This document shows positions 16,693 to 25,641 of a stretch of DNA of 48,821 nucleotides, in pieces. Below the pieces are notes generated by a model, which ran no database searches, was not told the origin of the DNA, and saw only the letters and a program-made list of their open reading frames with translations. The DNA comes from Acidobacteriota bacterium (GTDB lineage Bacteria; Acidobacteriota; Terriglobia; Terriglobales; Acidobacteriaceae): positions 1 to 48,821 of the forward strand of contig QIBC01000078.1 in assembly GCA_003225215.1 (NCBI GenBank). The letters are read 5' to 3'. Numbering within the stretch: position 1 is the first letter of the stretch; each line of letters begins with the position of its first letter. Position numbers and translations under genes: made by a program.

Positions 16693-19518
16693 ATGAGGGC
16701 AAGAAGTCGCGCGTTACATGAGGTCTTGGTCATGATCTCTCTTCTTTGCCTTTGTCGCGCGAGTGCCGCTCAGAGTGCAGATCCAGCGCCAAGTCCCTTG
16801 CTGGCATATCAGGGTCGTTTGCTTGAGTTTGGTACGCCCGTAACGGGAACGCGGAACTTTGTATTCTCCATTATCGATCCAACAGGAAAACAACAGTGGG
16901 CCTCGGGCCCACAGGCTTTGACCGTAACCGGCGGACTCTATGGCGTAGTGCTCGGCGGCAGCGGCATGCCACCACTCCCGGAGTCCTTGCTACTTCGGGC
17001 CAACCTCTCTCTCCGAGTTAGCGTGGAGGGAGTTCAGCTTTCTCCTGACGTTCCGGTGATCCCCGCCCTCCAGGCGAGTACAGCGTGGAATGTCATCGGG
17101 CCATTCATGGGTGACATTAGCGGGACGCAGCAAGCTATGTCAGTGGATAAGCTAAAAGGCATCGCGATAGACCTGACTATAACCCCAGCTAACGGAGACG
17201 TGCTCACCTTCAACGGAACTAGTTGGATCGCATCTCCTCTCTCACAAGGAAGCGCGGGACCGCCAGGACCCGCTGGACCACCCGGACCGCAAGGCAATTC
17301 CGGACCTCCAGGGCCGATGGGCCTACAGGGACCTCAAGGTGCAACCGGGTTGACGGGTCCGGCCGGACCCGTCGGATTGAACTGGCGGGGAAGCTGGGAC
17401 AACAGCACCGCGTTTGCGATCAACGACGCCGTGTTCTTCAGTGGATCGAGTTACGTCAGTATTCAGCCTGGTACCAATTTGGAACCAGACAAAAATCCGT
17501 CGGCTTGGACTCTATTGGCGCAACAAGGTGCCGCGGGTGCGACTGGACCAACCGGAGCCACAGGGCAGCAAGGAGCCACCGGCGTCACTGGACCGCAAGG
17601 ACCTCCGGGAGCTACTGGCGCAACCGGACCACAAGGAACGACCGGGCCACAAGGTCTGATGGGGTTGCAAGGTCCACAAGGAGCGACAGGTCCGACCGGT
17701 GCGATTGGACCCCCCGGACTGACCTGGCTGGATGCTTGGGACAGCAGCACCGCATATGCGGCCAACGCCGCCGTCTCCTTCAATGGATCAAGTTACATTA
17801 GCATTCAACCAAGCACCAATTTGGAACCAGACACCAATCCCTCCTTCTGGAGTCTATTGGCGCAGCAAGGCGCCACCGGTGCAATTGGACCAACCGGAGC
17901 GACAGGAGCCACTGGTGCACAAGGTTCGCCTGGAGCTATCGGGCCTCAAGGTCCAGCTGGAGCTACTGGGCCACAGGGCCCCATCGGGTTAACAGGACCA
18001 CCGGGTCCGCAAGGATCGCAGGGAGCGACTGGCGGAACAGGTCCAGCCGGGCTGACCTGGCGAGACGCCTGGAACAGCAGCACAGCCTATGCGGTCAACG
18101 ACGCGATGAATTTCAACGGATCGAGCTACATCAGCATTCAACCAGGTACCAATTTGGAACCGGACACAAATCCGTCGTTCTGGAGTTTACTTTCGCAGCA
18201 GGGAGCCACGGGTGCAACCGGAGCGACAGGTGCGCAAGGCCCGATAGGGCCGGTTGGGCCGCAAGGACCACAAGGATTGACTGGTACAACGGGAGCCACG
18301 GGGACTACGGGACCACAAGGTCCCATCGGGTTAACAGGATCACAAGGTCCGCAAGGACCGCAGGGGGCGACTGGTGCAACCGGCGCACAAGGCACAGCAG
18401 GGGCTGACGGAAAGACAGTCCTGAACGGAAGCAGTGACCCTATAGCAGCGATCGGCACCGATGGGGACTTCTACCTCAATACCACAACCAACATGATCTT
18501 CGGCCCGAAGGCTGCTGGAATTTGGCCGGCAGGAGTTTCCCTTATTGGTCCAACTGGTTCAGCTGGAGCGACAGGGGCGCAAGGCCCGATAGGACCGGTT
18601 GGGCCACAAGGAACACAAGGACTGACTGGAGCAACGGGAGCCACGGGGGCTACGGGACCACAAGGTCCCATCGGGTTAACAGGATCACAAGGTCCGCAGG
18701 GAGCGACAGGCGCCACTGGTCCCCAGGGAGCCGGATACACGGCTGGTTCAACGACCTCGCTTGCCATCGGAGTAGGCAGTAAGACGTTCACCACACAGTC
18801 GGGCTTGGCCTACACGGTAGGAGCGCGCGTGCGGGCTGCGAGCAATGCGACGCCAACCAACTACATGGAAGGGCTAGTGACGTCGTACGTGGGTAGCACT
18901 CTCGTGATTAACGCGGATACGACTGGGGGCAGCGGCACGGCCGCCGACTGGAACATCAACCTGGCGGGCAACGTAGGCGCCACCGGGGCCAGCGGATCTC
19001 AGGGAGCGACCGGACCGCAGGGGGCGACAGGCGCAACCGGTGCTACAGGTGCGCAAGGTCCGGCGGGAGCGACCGGAGGCACAGGAGCCACGGGACCACA
19101 GGGTCCTCCAGGTCCACAGGGTCCAGCAGGAACATCAGTACCGCCATCTGCCCGAACTGTTGCGAGATCGGAAACTACAGCCTCAACCACGTACACGAGT
19201 CTGACTACAGCAGGCCCGGCGGTCACTGTTTCCGTGTCGGCAACCGGCTCGGCACTCGTGATCCTCACGGCAGAATTGGTTGACACCTCTAACAAAGGCG
19301 GTTGTCTCATGAGTTTTGGTACCGGCGCTGCCAGCACCGCCTCAGACACAATCTCCCTTGAGTCTGATAACCCCAAAGCCTCCCCATTCCAGGGGAGCGC
19401 AACTTACCTAGTGACAGGCCTCACTGCCGGCAGTGTTACGTTTACTGCGTACTACCGCGCTGATCCCGGGGTGACTTGTACATTCGCCAACAGGAGCATC
19501 ATCGTGTTTCCGTATTGA
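16693..19518 (+). CDS. Secreted collagen-like Gly-X-Y repeat protein with carbohydrate-binding-like inserts
   Basis: A 941-residue protein starting at ATG 16693 (GAGG just upstream) with a signal peptide ending at about ASAAQ. Residues about 30-185 are a non-collagen head ([17 protein letters not shown]...) seen in front of bacterial collagen-like proteins. Then come many Gly-X-Y triplets ([23 protein letters not shown]), which in bacteria form triple helices without hydroxyproline. Three near-identical 50-residue modules interrupt the collagen: [36 protein letters not shown], the pattern of CBM5/12 chitin-binding modules. Two other inserts follow ([19 protein letters not shown] and a beta-rich segment around 18750-18960). 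The C-terminal 130 residues are a beta domain, probably for trimerisation. Probably a surface fibre. Confidence 0.85.
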   Translation: MRARSRALHEVLVMISLLCLCRASAAQSADPAPSPLLAYQGRLLEFGTPVTGTRNFVFSIIDPTGKQQWASGPQALTVTGGLYGVVLGGSGMPPLPESLLLRANLSLRVSVEGVQLSPDVPVIPALQASTAWNVIGPFMGDISGTQQAMSVDKLKGIAIDLTITPANGDVLTFNGTSWIASPLSQGSAGPPGPAGPPGPQGNSGPPGPMGLQGPQGATGLTGPAGPVGLNWRGSWDNSTAFAINDAVFFSGSSYVSIQPGTNLEPDKNPSAWTLLAQQGAAGATGPTGATGQQGATGVTGPQGPPGATGATGPQGTTGPQGLMGLQGPQGATGPTGAIGPPGLTWLDAWDSSTAYAANAAVSFNGSSYISIQPSTNLEPDTNPSFWSLLAQQGATGAIGPTGATGATGAQGSPGAIGPQGPAGATGPQGPIGLTGPPGPQGSQGATGGTGPAGLTWRDAWNSSTAYAVNDAMNFNGSSYISIQPGTNLEPDTNPSFWSLLSQQGATGATGATGAQGPIGPVGPQGPQGLTGTTGATGTTGPQGPIGLTGSQGPQGPQGATGATGAQGTAGADGKTVLNGSSDPIAAIGTDGDFYLNTTTNMIFGPKAAGIWPAGVSLIGPTGSAGATGAQGPIGPVGPQGTQGLTGATGATGATGPQGPIGLTGSQGPQGATGATGPQGAGYTAGSTTSLAIGVGSKTFTTQSGLAYTVGARVRAASNATPTNYMEGLVTSYVGSTLVINADTTGGSGTAADWNINLAGNVGATGASGSQGATGPQGATGATGATGAQGPAGATGGTGATGPQGPPGPQGPAGTSVPPSARTVARSETTASTTYTSLTTAGPAVTVSVSATGSALVILTAELVDTSNKGGCLMSFGTGAASTASDTISLESDNPKASPFQGSATYLVTGLTAGSVTFTAYYRADPGVTCTFANRSIIVFPY
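17380..18200 (+). repeat. Three tandem copies of a CBM5/12-like module coding segment
   Basis: Segments starting near 17386, 17725 and 18058 encode about 50 residues each and share most residues (AWx[25 protein letters not shown]). They are separated by collagen triplets. The DNA is also similar, so they arose by duplication inside the gene. Confidence 0.8.
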
Positions 19519-19708
19519 CAGGGCAGTCCGGGATGGAGACAACGCTGAGCGGGCTGAGTGAGACAGTGGGGTGAGATCTCGACATAAATCGGCGATGGGT
19601 ATTCAACAGGGATGGCACCCGATTGACCGTGATTGCCTCGATTACACACTCGTCGACGATGGCGCTCAGAAACAAGTCAGATTTGAAATCGCCAGAACGG
19701 CAGAGGCG

Positions 19709-20320
19709 GTGCATGTATGTCTGCGGCTGCTGATATTCTCCATCGCGTTGTTTGCTCTAAGTGCCGTCGGCGCATGGGCACAGGTGGTCGCAGATCGTCA
19801 GCCGCCGAAAGTTGAGCTATTCGGCGGCTACAGTTACATGCGCGCAATTACGCGGTTCAGCGGCACGCCAACCAATCTCCATGGCGCGAGCTTCTCGACT
19901 GCTCTTTACTTGCATCACTGGATCGGAATTGTGGGAGATGTAGGTGTGTATCATGCCGCCGACATCGCAAACCAATTCAGTCTCACCGTGTCGAGTTATC
20001 AACTGGGGCCGCGCTTACGGTTCTCCAATCGGACGCACTTCACTCCCTACGGACAATTTCTTCTGGGCGGTGGACATGCGGGAGGCACGCTTTACACCAG
20101 CTCTCTCGGCTTCGGACTGGCTCCTATCGGCGCCAACAACAGCTTTCTGTTTACGGCAGGCGGCGGACTAGATTACAGGCTGAATCGCAGAATCGGCATG
20201 CGCATCGTTCAGGCAGAGTACCTGCGCTCGGAGTTCCTCAACGGTAGTATTGTCGGCCACCAACAGAACAATTTCAGACTGAGTACGGGAATCGTCTTCA
20301 AGTTCGGGAAGAATGAATGA
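19709..20320 (+). CDS. Outer membrane beta-barrel protein
   Basis: About 203 residues from GTG 19709. A leader (VCLRLLIFSIALFALSAVGAWA) is followed by QVVADRQPPKVELFGGYSYMR, the usual first strand of small OmpA/OprF-type eight-stranded barrels in Acidobacteria. Later strands alternate (LGPRLRFSNRTHFTPYGQFLLGGG) and the protein ends IVFKFGKNE. An earlier in-frame GTG at 19571 would place 46 residues before the leader and is less likely. The function is unknown; such barrels often serve as adhesion or structural proteins. It belongs by position to the exported block that starts with the lipoprotein and collagen-like genes. Confidence 0.75.
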   Translation: MHVCLRLLIFSIALFALSAVGAWAQVVADRQPPKVELFGGYSYMRAITRFSGTPTNLHGASFSTALYLHHWIGIVGDVGVYHAADIANQFSLTVSSYQLGPRLRFSNRTHFTPYGQFLLGGGHAGGTLYTSSLGFGLAPIGANNSFLFTAGGGLDYRLNRRIGMRIVQAEYLRSEFLNGSIVGHQQNNFRLSTGIVFKFGKNE

Positions 20321-20433
20321 AGCGCGATGGACTCAGCAAGCCCCTCGCAGACTTGTCAAAACTACCAGTGGCCTCCCTGAATCCTGTCTGACATAGTCGG
20401 AGAACTCAGTTTCCAGAAAAGGAGAATTCCACC

Positions 20434-20961
20434 TTGAAGCGGAATATGGCCTTCGTTTTCTACGTGGCGACATCCGTGCTCGCTGCGTCTTCTTTGCTCA
20501 GCGCACAACAGCCCGCAGTCTCGCCGGCAAGTGCCAAGACTGTGAACGAAGAGGAGGTGAACGAGGCCAACATCCAGCTGATGCGGCAGGACATTCGTAG
20601 TGAACGGAAGAAGGTCGTAGCCGCCAACCTGCCCTTGATGGAAACGGAAGCTATTAAATTCTGGCCCGTGTACGACCGATATATCGGAGAGACCATCAAG
20701 GTGAACGATGTTCGCTACGCTTTGATCAAGGAGTACGCACAGAATTATCGGAACCTGAGCGAAGATCAAGCCGGCAGTTACATTAAGCGATGGCTAGCTC
20801 TCGACAATGACAACACTCAGCTGCGCCTCAAATTCATTCCTGAATTCGAGAAGGTGATCTCGCGCCAGAAAACCGCCATGTTCTTTCAGATCGATCGCCG
20901 TGTCGGCATGATGATCGAACTCCAACTCGCCTCGCAGGTTCCGCTAGTAAGTCCTAAGTAA
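20434..20961 (+). CDS. Periplasmic helical protein, conserved hypothetical
   Basis: 175 residues with a signal peptide (MKRNMAFVFYVATSVLAASSLLSAQ). The mature part is almost all helix with strong charge alternation. It contains the motif IKFWPVYDRYIGETIKVNDVR, then LSEDQAGSYIKRWLALDNDNTQLRLKF and IPEFEKVISRQKTAMFFQIDRR. It resembles small helical periplasmic proteins of the Spy/CpxP size class, though I cannot claim that family. TTG 20434 is the start because AAGGAGAA lies about 8 nt upstream; ATG 20446 is an alternative. It follows the beta-barrel gene by about 110 bp and may share its role at the envelope. I do not know the function. Confidence 0.7.
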   Translation: MKRNMAFVFYVATSVLAASSLLSAQQPAVSPASAKTVNEEEVNEANIQLMRQDIRSERKKVVAANLPLMETEAIKFWPVYDRYIGETIKVNDVRYALIKEYAQNYRNLSEDQAGSYIKRWLALDNDNTQLRLKFIPEFEKVISRQKTAMFFQIDRRVGMMIELQLASQVPLVSPK

Positions 20962-21149
20962 CCTCGATTGCTCCAAAAGCATCTCGGGATCTAATTTGAT
21001 ATCGCATTCCCCTGGCTCGCCGCACATGGGCTACGGGAACGGCGCGCCTCCGGCGCTCACGCACCGCACGTTTCGGTTGGTGAAGGGTGAGCTTTGCCGG
21101 GAATGCTTGCCGGCTGTCGGCGAAGACGAGTAGCGTACACTTTCCGGCT

Positions 21150-22106
21150 ATGTCCGGAACGCTGAAATCGTTGCTTCTGCTGCTCGTCTTCATTTCCTTC
21201 GTTCTTTCCGCCTTTGGGCAAACGCCAACACCTTCGGCCTGGCCACCGAGTTCGGAACATACAACCGCTCCTCTGTGGTCTGGCGGAGCGCCTGGCGCAT
21301 CGACCGCCAAGGCAGCAGAGCAGGACACCACGACCGCGAAGGACCGTCAGGTTGCGGGACGCCCCGTGATTCGGATCGGCAATGTTTCCGTGCCGACACT
21401 CACGCTTTATGGGGTCAAGAGCGCACCGAACTCAGGCCCTACACCTGCGGTGGTGGTGTTTCCCGGTGGCAGCTATCGCATCCTGGCGATCGACCTGGAG
21501 GGAACGGAGGTCTGTGACTGGCTGAACTCGATAAACGTGAACTGCGTGCTGGTGAAGTATCGCGTGCCGGAGAGTGGGCCATTTCCCAAATCGGGCGCGG
21601 CGCTTCAGGATGCGCAGCGTGCCGTCGGTATGGTGCGCGAGCATGCGGCGGAGTGGCACATCGATCCTAAGCGGGTGGGGGTCTTGGGATTCTCTGCAGG
21701 AGGACATCTGGCTGCGGCCGTCAGCACGCATTATGAGCAGCGGCTGTATCCGGCGGTGGATGCGGCCGATCAACTGAGCTGCCGTCCTGACTTCGCCATC
21801 ATCCTCTATCCCGGATATCTCGCCAACGCCGACAAGAACTTCGAGTTTAGTCCGGACATTCCGGTGACAGCCTCAACGCCGCCGAGCTTCCTGGTGCAGG
21901 CGGAGGACGACGGCGTGCACGTAGAAAATGCCGTCGAGTACTTCATGGCGCTAAAGAAAGCAGGCGTACCAGCCGAGCTGCACACTTACGCGCAAGGCGG
22001 CCACGGCTATGGCCTGCGTCCGACGGAGAAGCCGGTAACAAAATGGCCGCAGCTAGCCTCGCGCTGGCTGCATACAATCGGAGTTTTGCCAGGGGTGGCG
22101 GAATAG
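21150..22106 (+). CDS. Exported alpha/beta-hydrolase, acetyl-xylan-esterase-like
   Basis: 318 residues from ATG 21150, with a leader (LKSLLLLLVFISFVLSAFGQ). The hydrolase core has the oxyanion strand VVVFPGGSYRILA, the substrate-side DWLNSINVNCVLVKYRVP, the nucleophile elbow VGVLGFSAGGHLAA (Ser in G-F-S-A-G), an acid in VQAEDDGVHVENA and the catalytic His in GGHGYGLRP. This layout matches the BD-FAE/acetylxylan esterase group often found with plant-polysaccharide genes in Acidobacteria. It would deacetylate hemicellulose or pectin outside the cytoplasm. An earlier start at 21087 would put 21 residues before the leader. It is monocistronic. Confidence 0.85.
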   Translation: MSGTLKSLLLLLVFISFVLSAFGQTPTPSAWPPSSEHTTAPLWSGGAPGASTAKAAEQDTTTAKDRQVAGRPVIRIGNVSVPTLTLYGVKSAPNSGPTPAVVVFPGGSYRILAIDLEGTEVCDWLNSINVNCVLVKYRVPESGPFPKSGAALQDAQRAVGMVREHAAEWHIDPKRVGVLGFSAGGHLAAAVSTHYEQRLYPAVDAADQLSCRPDFAIILYPGYLANADKNFEFSPDIPVTASTPPSFLVQAEDDGVHVENAVEYFMALKKAGVPAELHTYAQGGHGYGLRPTEKPVTKWPQLASRWLHTIGVLPGVAE

Positions 22107-22155
22107 GAGCGAGCTGCTAAGCTCCTATACCGATTCCTGAATGATGTATTCGTTT

Positions 22156-22355
22156 ATTTAGGTGGAAGCCCCTGACTTCCAGTCGGGGGAGCGAGGCTTT
22201 TCAAGCCTCGCGACGAGTATCTCGTCCTTCCCGGAGAGCGCTTTAGCGCCGGCCCCAAAGCCGGCGCTAAAGCGCAATTCTTCTGCTTCGCATTTCTCCG
22301 CACGGCTTGAAAAGCCGTGCTCCCCCGACTGGAAGTCGGGGGCTTCCACCTAAAT
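22156..22355. repeat. 200-bp REPIN-like inverted-repeat element (family D)
   Basis: Both ends read ATTTAGGTGGAAGCC and its complement, and the outer arms of about 37 bp are nearly perfect. Inside are three further hairpins. At 22191-22211, GCGAGGCTT pairs with AAGCCTCGC. At 22238-22275, a perfect 16-bp stem GCGCTTTAGCGCCGGC has a 6-nt loop. At 22301-22319, CACGGCTT pairs with AAGCCGTG. Because of the symmetry both strands encode almost the same short peptide, which I do not call a gene. Confidence 0.9.
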
Positions 22356-22435
22356 GAAGAGACACACTCAATTCTGAAAATGCTCTAAGCCTCTAAGCTG
22401 CCAAGCAAAGAGTGCGAATCAGGGAGAGTCCCAAT

Positions 22436-22948
22436 ATGGCCTTCGATCTTGTTCAGATACGCGAGCGGGCCGAAGAAAAAGAGGACGAGAATTACAGGTT
22501 TCGTCAGTTCCTGAAGTCCAGATGCAATCTGGAGCCGGACGAAATTGACCGCCGCGTCTTTGCCAGCACTCGGCGCGTGTGGGCTGGAATCGATTGCACG
22601 AAATGCGCTAACTGCTGTCGCGAGGTGCAGCCGACGTTCAGCGAAAAGGAAGTCGAGCGCCTGGCGCACCGTCTTGAAATGACGCGTGAACAATTCATCG
22701 AGTCGTATCTCGAGCGCTCAGAACCGGATTGCGACAATCCTTGGATCCCCCCCTGTCCTTTCCTCAAAGATAACCTGTGCAGCGTGTATGGAGATCGTCC
22801 TGCCGATTGCAGCGGTTACCCATATCTCTATCAGCCGGAATTCGTTTGCCGCACCCTGGGAATGATTGAGCGCACTCTTACGTGTCCGATTGTCTATGAG
22901 GTTATGGAGGAATTGAAGAAATCTCTAGGTTTCTCGCGGCGCCGATGA
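22436..22948 (+). CDS. YkgJ-family cysteine-cluster protein
   Basis: 170 residues from ATG 22436, with GGGAG upstream. The Cys pattern is that of the YkgJ/CxxCxxCC family, proposed to bind zinc or an iron-sulfur cluster: IDCTKCANCCREV near residue 55, then CPFLKDNLCSVYGDRPADCSGYP near 105, FVCRTLG and LTCPIVYEV. The N-terminal 45 residues are charged and helical. The function of the family is not settled; Fe-S oxidoreductase is the usual label. It is separated from the esterase gene by the 200-bp repeat element and appears to be a single gene. Confidence 0.85.
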   Translation: MAFDLVQIRERAEEKEDENYRFRQFLKSRCNLEPDEIDRRVFASTRRVWAGIDCTKCANCCREVQPTFSEKEVERLAHRLEMTREQFIESYLERSEPDCDNPWIPPCPFLKDNLCSVYGDRPADCSGYPYLYQPEFVCRTLGMIERTLTCPIVYEVMEELKKSLGFSRRR

Positions 22949-23059
22949 CGGCAAATCTCATACGAGGGCGAATGGACACAAGGAGAGTCCAATGCCCGGT
23001 TCTCATGGCTTACCCAAATCGTCTCTCCCTTCCACGAGAGTGCCGCGGTTTCTGCTGCA

Positions 23060-23144
23060 CGGGTGAGAATAGCGGGTGAGAATAGCCCGGGGTTGCAATC
23101 CCGAATGGGGTTGTTCCAAAACCGAGTCCGGCTTCCAGCCGGAC
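23060..23144. repeat. 13-bp direct repeat and a small hairpin
   Basis: CGGGTGAGAATAG occurs twice in tandem from about 23063. A 7-bp stem GTCCGGC/GCCGGAC with a 5-nt loop lies at 23126-23144. It sits between the Cys-cluster gene and vapC. Confidence 0.55.
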
Positions 23145-23191
23145 GGGTGAATTGCCTTCCAGCCGCAAATCAATTCAGTAGATACCGACCC

Positions 23192-23590
23192 TCAGCTAAG
23201 CCAGTTCTCTCGTGGAAGCCCCGTGACTCGATCGAATTCGCGCTCGTTGTTGGTGACGATGCAGTAGCCCAGAGCTTCGGCGTGAGCGGCGATCAGAAGA
23301 TCGTTGCCGCCGATGAGCTGACCGCTTTCTTCCAGTCGGGCGCGTAGCAAGCCGTAATTCCTGTCGGCAGGTGCCTCGAAAGGCAGAACCTTAAGCGCCC
23401 CCAGTATCGCTTCAAGCTGAGCACTGAGCCGCGCCGATCCTTTCCTGGCGGCTCCGTAGCGCAGCTCGGCCGCCACAATGATGCTGGTGCAAACTTGATC
23501 TTCACCAACTTCACGGATGCGCTGCGCGACTCGGCCCTGCGGATGACGCACCAGATCCGAAACGATGTTGGTATCCAGCAAGTAGCGCAT
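23192..23590 (-). CDS. vapC: VapC-family toxin (PIN-domain ribonuclease)
   Basis: 132 residues. The PIN-domain acidic residues are visible: Asp in MRYLLDTNIVSDLV, Glu in IIVAAELRYGA, Asp in LIGGNDLLIAAHA and Asp/Glu in IVTNNEREFDRV. The family cuts RNA, often initiator tRNA or rRNA, and is held inactive by the paired antitoxin. The start ATG (23588-23590) overlaps the antitoxin stop in an ATGA arrangement, so the two are translationally coupled. The length is normal. Confidence 0.92.
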   Translation of the reverse strand: MRYLLDTNIVSDLVRHPQGRVAQRIREVGEDQVCTSIIVAAELRYGAARKGSARLSAQLEAILGALKVLPFEAPADRNYGLLRARLEESGQLIGGNDLLIAAHAEALGYCIVTNNEREFDRVTGLPRENWLS

Positions 23591-23832
23591 CAGAGCTTCA
23601 CAGGGTCAATCCCCAGCTCTGTGATCATAGGAAAATCTTCCTTTAGCGGTTTGAGCGTCTGAAGTAGGGCAAGCAGGGACGGCGGCGGGGCGGGTTCGAT
23701 AATCAGCCGCTCTCCTTCTTTGCGCATGATGGCGTCCTCACCAGGAAGTTCGAACTCTCGGGGAATTCGCACTGCCTGATTTCGGCCATTCTTAAAGATC
23801 TTTACCTGGCGGGTTCTCACCTGAGGTTTCAT
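23590..23832 (-). CDS. vapB: VapB-family antitoxin (AbrB/SpoVT fold)
   Basis: About 80 residues from ATG 23832. The N-terminal half is the swapped-hairpin DNA-binding fold: VKIFKNGRNQAVRIPREFEL, then DAIMRKEGERLIIEP. The Pro-rich C-terminal half (PAPPPSLLALLQTLKPLKEDFP) would wrap the toxin. The complex usually represses its own promoter. In-frame ATGs at 23838 and 23850 also exist. I prefer the inner one because homologs begin just before the KIFKNGRSQAVR strand and because the 23850 ATG lies within a perfect palindrome that looks like the operator. Confidence 0.85.
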   Translation of the reverse strand: MKPQVRTRQVKIFKNGRNQAVRIPREFELPGEDAIMRKEGERLIIEPAPPPSLLALLQTLKPLKEDFPMITELGIDPVKL

Positions 23833-23844
23833 TGGCATAGGCCA

Positions 23845-23856
23845 TAGCATATGCTA
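23845..23856. promoter_or_regulatory. Candidate VapBC operator
   Basis: Perfect 12-bp palindrome TAGCATATGCTA directly upstream of vapB. VapB-type antitoxins bind short inverted repeats at this position. Confidence 0.5.
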
Positions 23857-23976
23857 ATTTATCATCAGCGTCCACAGCAAGCTCACGCTCCCCGAGCACA
23901 ACTACGGCCAAGAGGGTTCCGACCGCGAAGAAAAGGCCGAGGTCAAAATGTGTGGGTTATGCGACGCGTGCTTCGA

Positions 23977-24153
23977 TCAGCGCTTGATGATCCACATCAG
24001 CCAGCTGGCGAGGATGGTTCCGACGGCAAAGAAGGCGAAGCATTTCGCGCCGTATAGGACCATGTCGCGCCGCGCGGTGCGCTGGGTAATGCCGAAGACA
24101 ATGGAGGCGAAGAAGGCAAAGATGATCGCTGCGCTGAAATGTGAGAGCTGCAT
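23977..24153 (-). CDS. Small two-span membrane protein (58 residues)
   Basis: Frame too short for routine lists. ATG 24153 overlaps the stop of the upstream membrane-protein gene by one base (TAATG), a strong sign of coupling. The product begins MQLSHFSAAIIFAFFASIVFG, turns at ITQRTARRDMVLYGAK, and has a second span CFAFFAVGTILASWLMWIIKR. The positive residues in the turn suggest both ends face outward and the loop is cytoplasmic. I do not recognise a family. A similar DNA stretch at about 23880-23945 may be a decayed partial copy. Confidence 0.7.
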   Translation of the reverse strand: MQLSHFSAAIIFAFFASIVFGITQRTARRDMVLYGAKCFAFFAVGTILASWLMWIIKR

Positions 24154-24569
24154 TATTCTTTTTTCCCGATAGCGATGTCATACGCGTCCACCGCGCTCAT
24201 CACGTTCAGCAACCCGGCCACGATAATGAACTTGGTTCCGTAATCGGCGGAGGCGAGTTGGATCGCTCCCTTACCCCAATCCATTAAGCGCGTCACAAAG
24301 TACAGGCCGCCGGCGCCGAGATCGCCGACGAAACCGAGCATGTCGAGCAGGTCGCCGCCATTCAGGCCATAAACCTTACCCTCCATCAGCACGCCAAGAA
24401 CGAACATGGCGAAGACGGAGATCATAAGCAATAGGCCGCGAATCCAGCGTCGCTGGATCAGATGGCCGGCCCCGGGGATGAGCCATCCAACAACGGGGGC
24501 GACGATGGCCATGGCGTTCGGTTCTTGTTGAGCGAGGATGACGTCAGCTTTGGATCTGGGTTGAGGCAT
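24153..24569 (-). CDS. Membrane protein, DUF6677-like
   Basis: 138 residues with three or four membrane spans: IVAPVVGWLIPGAGHLIQ, GLLLMISVFAMFVLGVLMEG, LLDMLGFVGDLGAGGLYFV and TKFIIVAGLLNVMSAVDAYDIA. The PGAGHL motif before a basic RRWIRG loop, and the final NVMSAVDAYDIA, match what I remember of DUF6677 proteins of Acidobacteria; this label is tentative. The function is unknown. It forms a tight two-gene unit with the 58-residue membrane protein downstream. Confidence 0.75.
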   Translation of the reverse strand: MPQPRSKADVILAQQEPNAMAIVAPVVGWLIPGAGHLIQRRWIRGLLLMISVFAMFVLGVLMEGKVYGLNGGDLLDMLGFVGDLGAGGLYFVTRLMDWGKGAIQLASADYGTKFIIVAGLLNVMSAVDAYDIAIGKKE

Positions 24570-24630
24570 CAGAATGCAATACGCAATGGGTCTGTTGGAA
24601 GTTTATCAGGGGAGCTTCCAGGATGCTTAC

Positions 24631-24684
24631 AGCTCAGAAGCTCAGAAGCTCAGAAGCTCAGAAGCTCAGAAGCTCAGAAGCTCT
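24631..24684. repeat. 8-bp tandem repeat AGCTCAGA, about 6.7 copies
   Basis: Six full units plus a partial one. It spans the stop codon of the sirtuin gene, so slippage would change the C-terminus. Because the unit is 8 bp, TGA occurs in every frame on the minus strand within three units. Confidence 0.95.
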
Positions 24685-25406
24685 GGCAACACCTGGGCGG
24701 CGCGTTCGCGGTATGTGAGATCGGCGGCTCCAGACAGTTCTGTCTCTTCGGGATTAATTTCCACCAGCACACCTCCAGAGCGCTTGGCCCGTAATGCCCA
24801 CTCAATGATGTAGTGAAAAGTTGCTGTTGTTCCCACTACGAGCACCAAGCCACATTTCGCCCGGCGAAGGAAATCCTCTACACGTTCGATGAATGCGGGG
24901 TTGAGGGACTCTCCAAACCAAACCACGCCAGGACGCAAGGGAGAACGTCGACATCGCGGGCATGATGGCGGCAGTTCGGACAAGCAAATAGGCTCGCGAT
25001 TCGAATAGTCGCATCCTGTGCACCGATTCAGGAACAGGTCGCCGTGGATGTGTACCAACTGATTCACGGGAGTTCCAGCTCGTTCGTGCAAGTCGTCGAC
25101 GTTCTGAGTGACGATTAGGCAGTCTTGGCCGCGGGTCGCGAGTTGGGCGATCGCCACGTGGCCCGCGTTCGGTTTCGCCTTCATAGCCTCGTCTCTGCGC
25201 CACTGATACCACTCCCACACCAGCTTCGGATCGAGCGCAAATGCTGCGGGCGTAGCCAGTGTCATGGGATTGTAATTTCGCCACAGTCCTCCGGCTCCGC
25301 GGAAGGTCTGGAGCCCGCTGTCGGCTGAAAGCCCAGCTCCCGTGATGACGAGCACAGGACCACTTAGGATTCGCTGCCAACGTTTTGGATCGGATTTGGA
25401 GACCAT
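24666..25406 (-). CDS. Sir2-family NAD-dependent protein deacylase
   Basis: 246 residues, normal length for bacterial sirtuins (CobB class III). NAD-binding GAGLSADSGLQTFRG lies near residue 23, followed by TQNVDDLHERAG and the catalytic His in VHIHGD. The zinc ribbon has CTGC and CPRC (two CxxC pairs), then the acetyl-lysine groove motif RPGVVWFGE and VGTTATFHY. It removes acyl groups from Lys using NAD+, and controls enzymes such as acetyl-CoA synthetase. The YxxR-like pair of desuccinylases is not evident. The last residues (PELLSF) and the stop codon are inside the 8-bp tandem repeat. Confidence 0.92.
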   Translation of the reverse strand: MVSKSDPKRWQRILSGPVLVITGAGLSADSGLQTFRGAGGLWRNYNPMTLATPAAFALDPKLVWEWYQWRRDEAMKAKPNAGHVAIAQLATRGQDCLIVTQNVDDLHERAGTPVNQLVHIHGDLFLNRCTGCDYSNREPICLSELPPSCPRCRRSPLRPGVVWFGESLNPAFIERVEDFLRRAKCGLVLVVGTTATFHYIIEWALRAKRSGGVLVEINPEETELSGAADLTYRERAAQVLPELLSF

Positions 25407-25641
25407 CGACCTAACTCATGAATGGGTGCCACTTTGGAACCGTGGCGCCACGCGATTAGAGCTGTCCCATTTTGGTAACTCGGAGCTTTGTTTAGACCTC
25501 GACAATCCTGTCATGCAGGTCCTACTATGAGGTTGCGCCTTCGTCGAGGCAAACTGCAGCTACTCTGATTCACAGTGGCTTTCCCCAGGAAGGAGTTCCT
25601 CTCCACAGTGCCAGCCGCTCGCCAGCCCAAAACTCGGCGGC

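Noticed and set aside
17034-19376. Pro-rich minus-strand frames
   Set aside because: Complement of Gly-X-Y codons in the collagen-like gene.
22158-22353. Two 63-residue frames on opposite strands
   Set aside because: They are the symmetric product of the 200-bp inverted repeat.
24631-24684. CRISPR array
   Set aside because: 8-bp repeat without spacers, a microsatellite.
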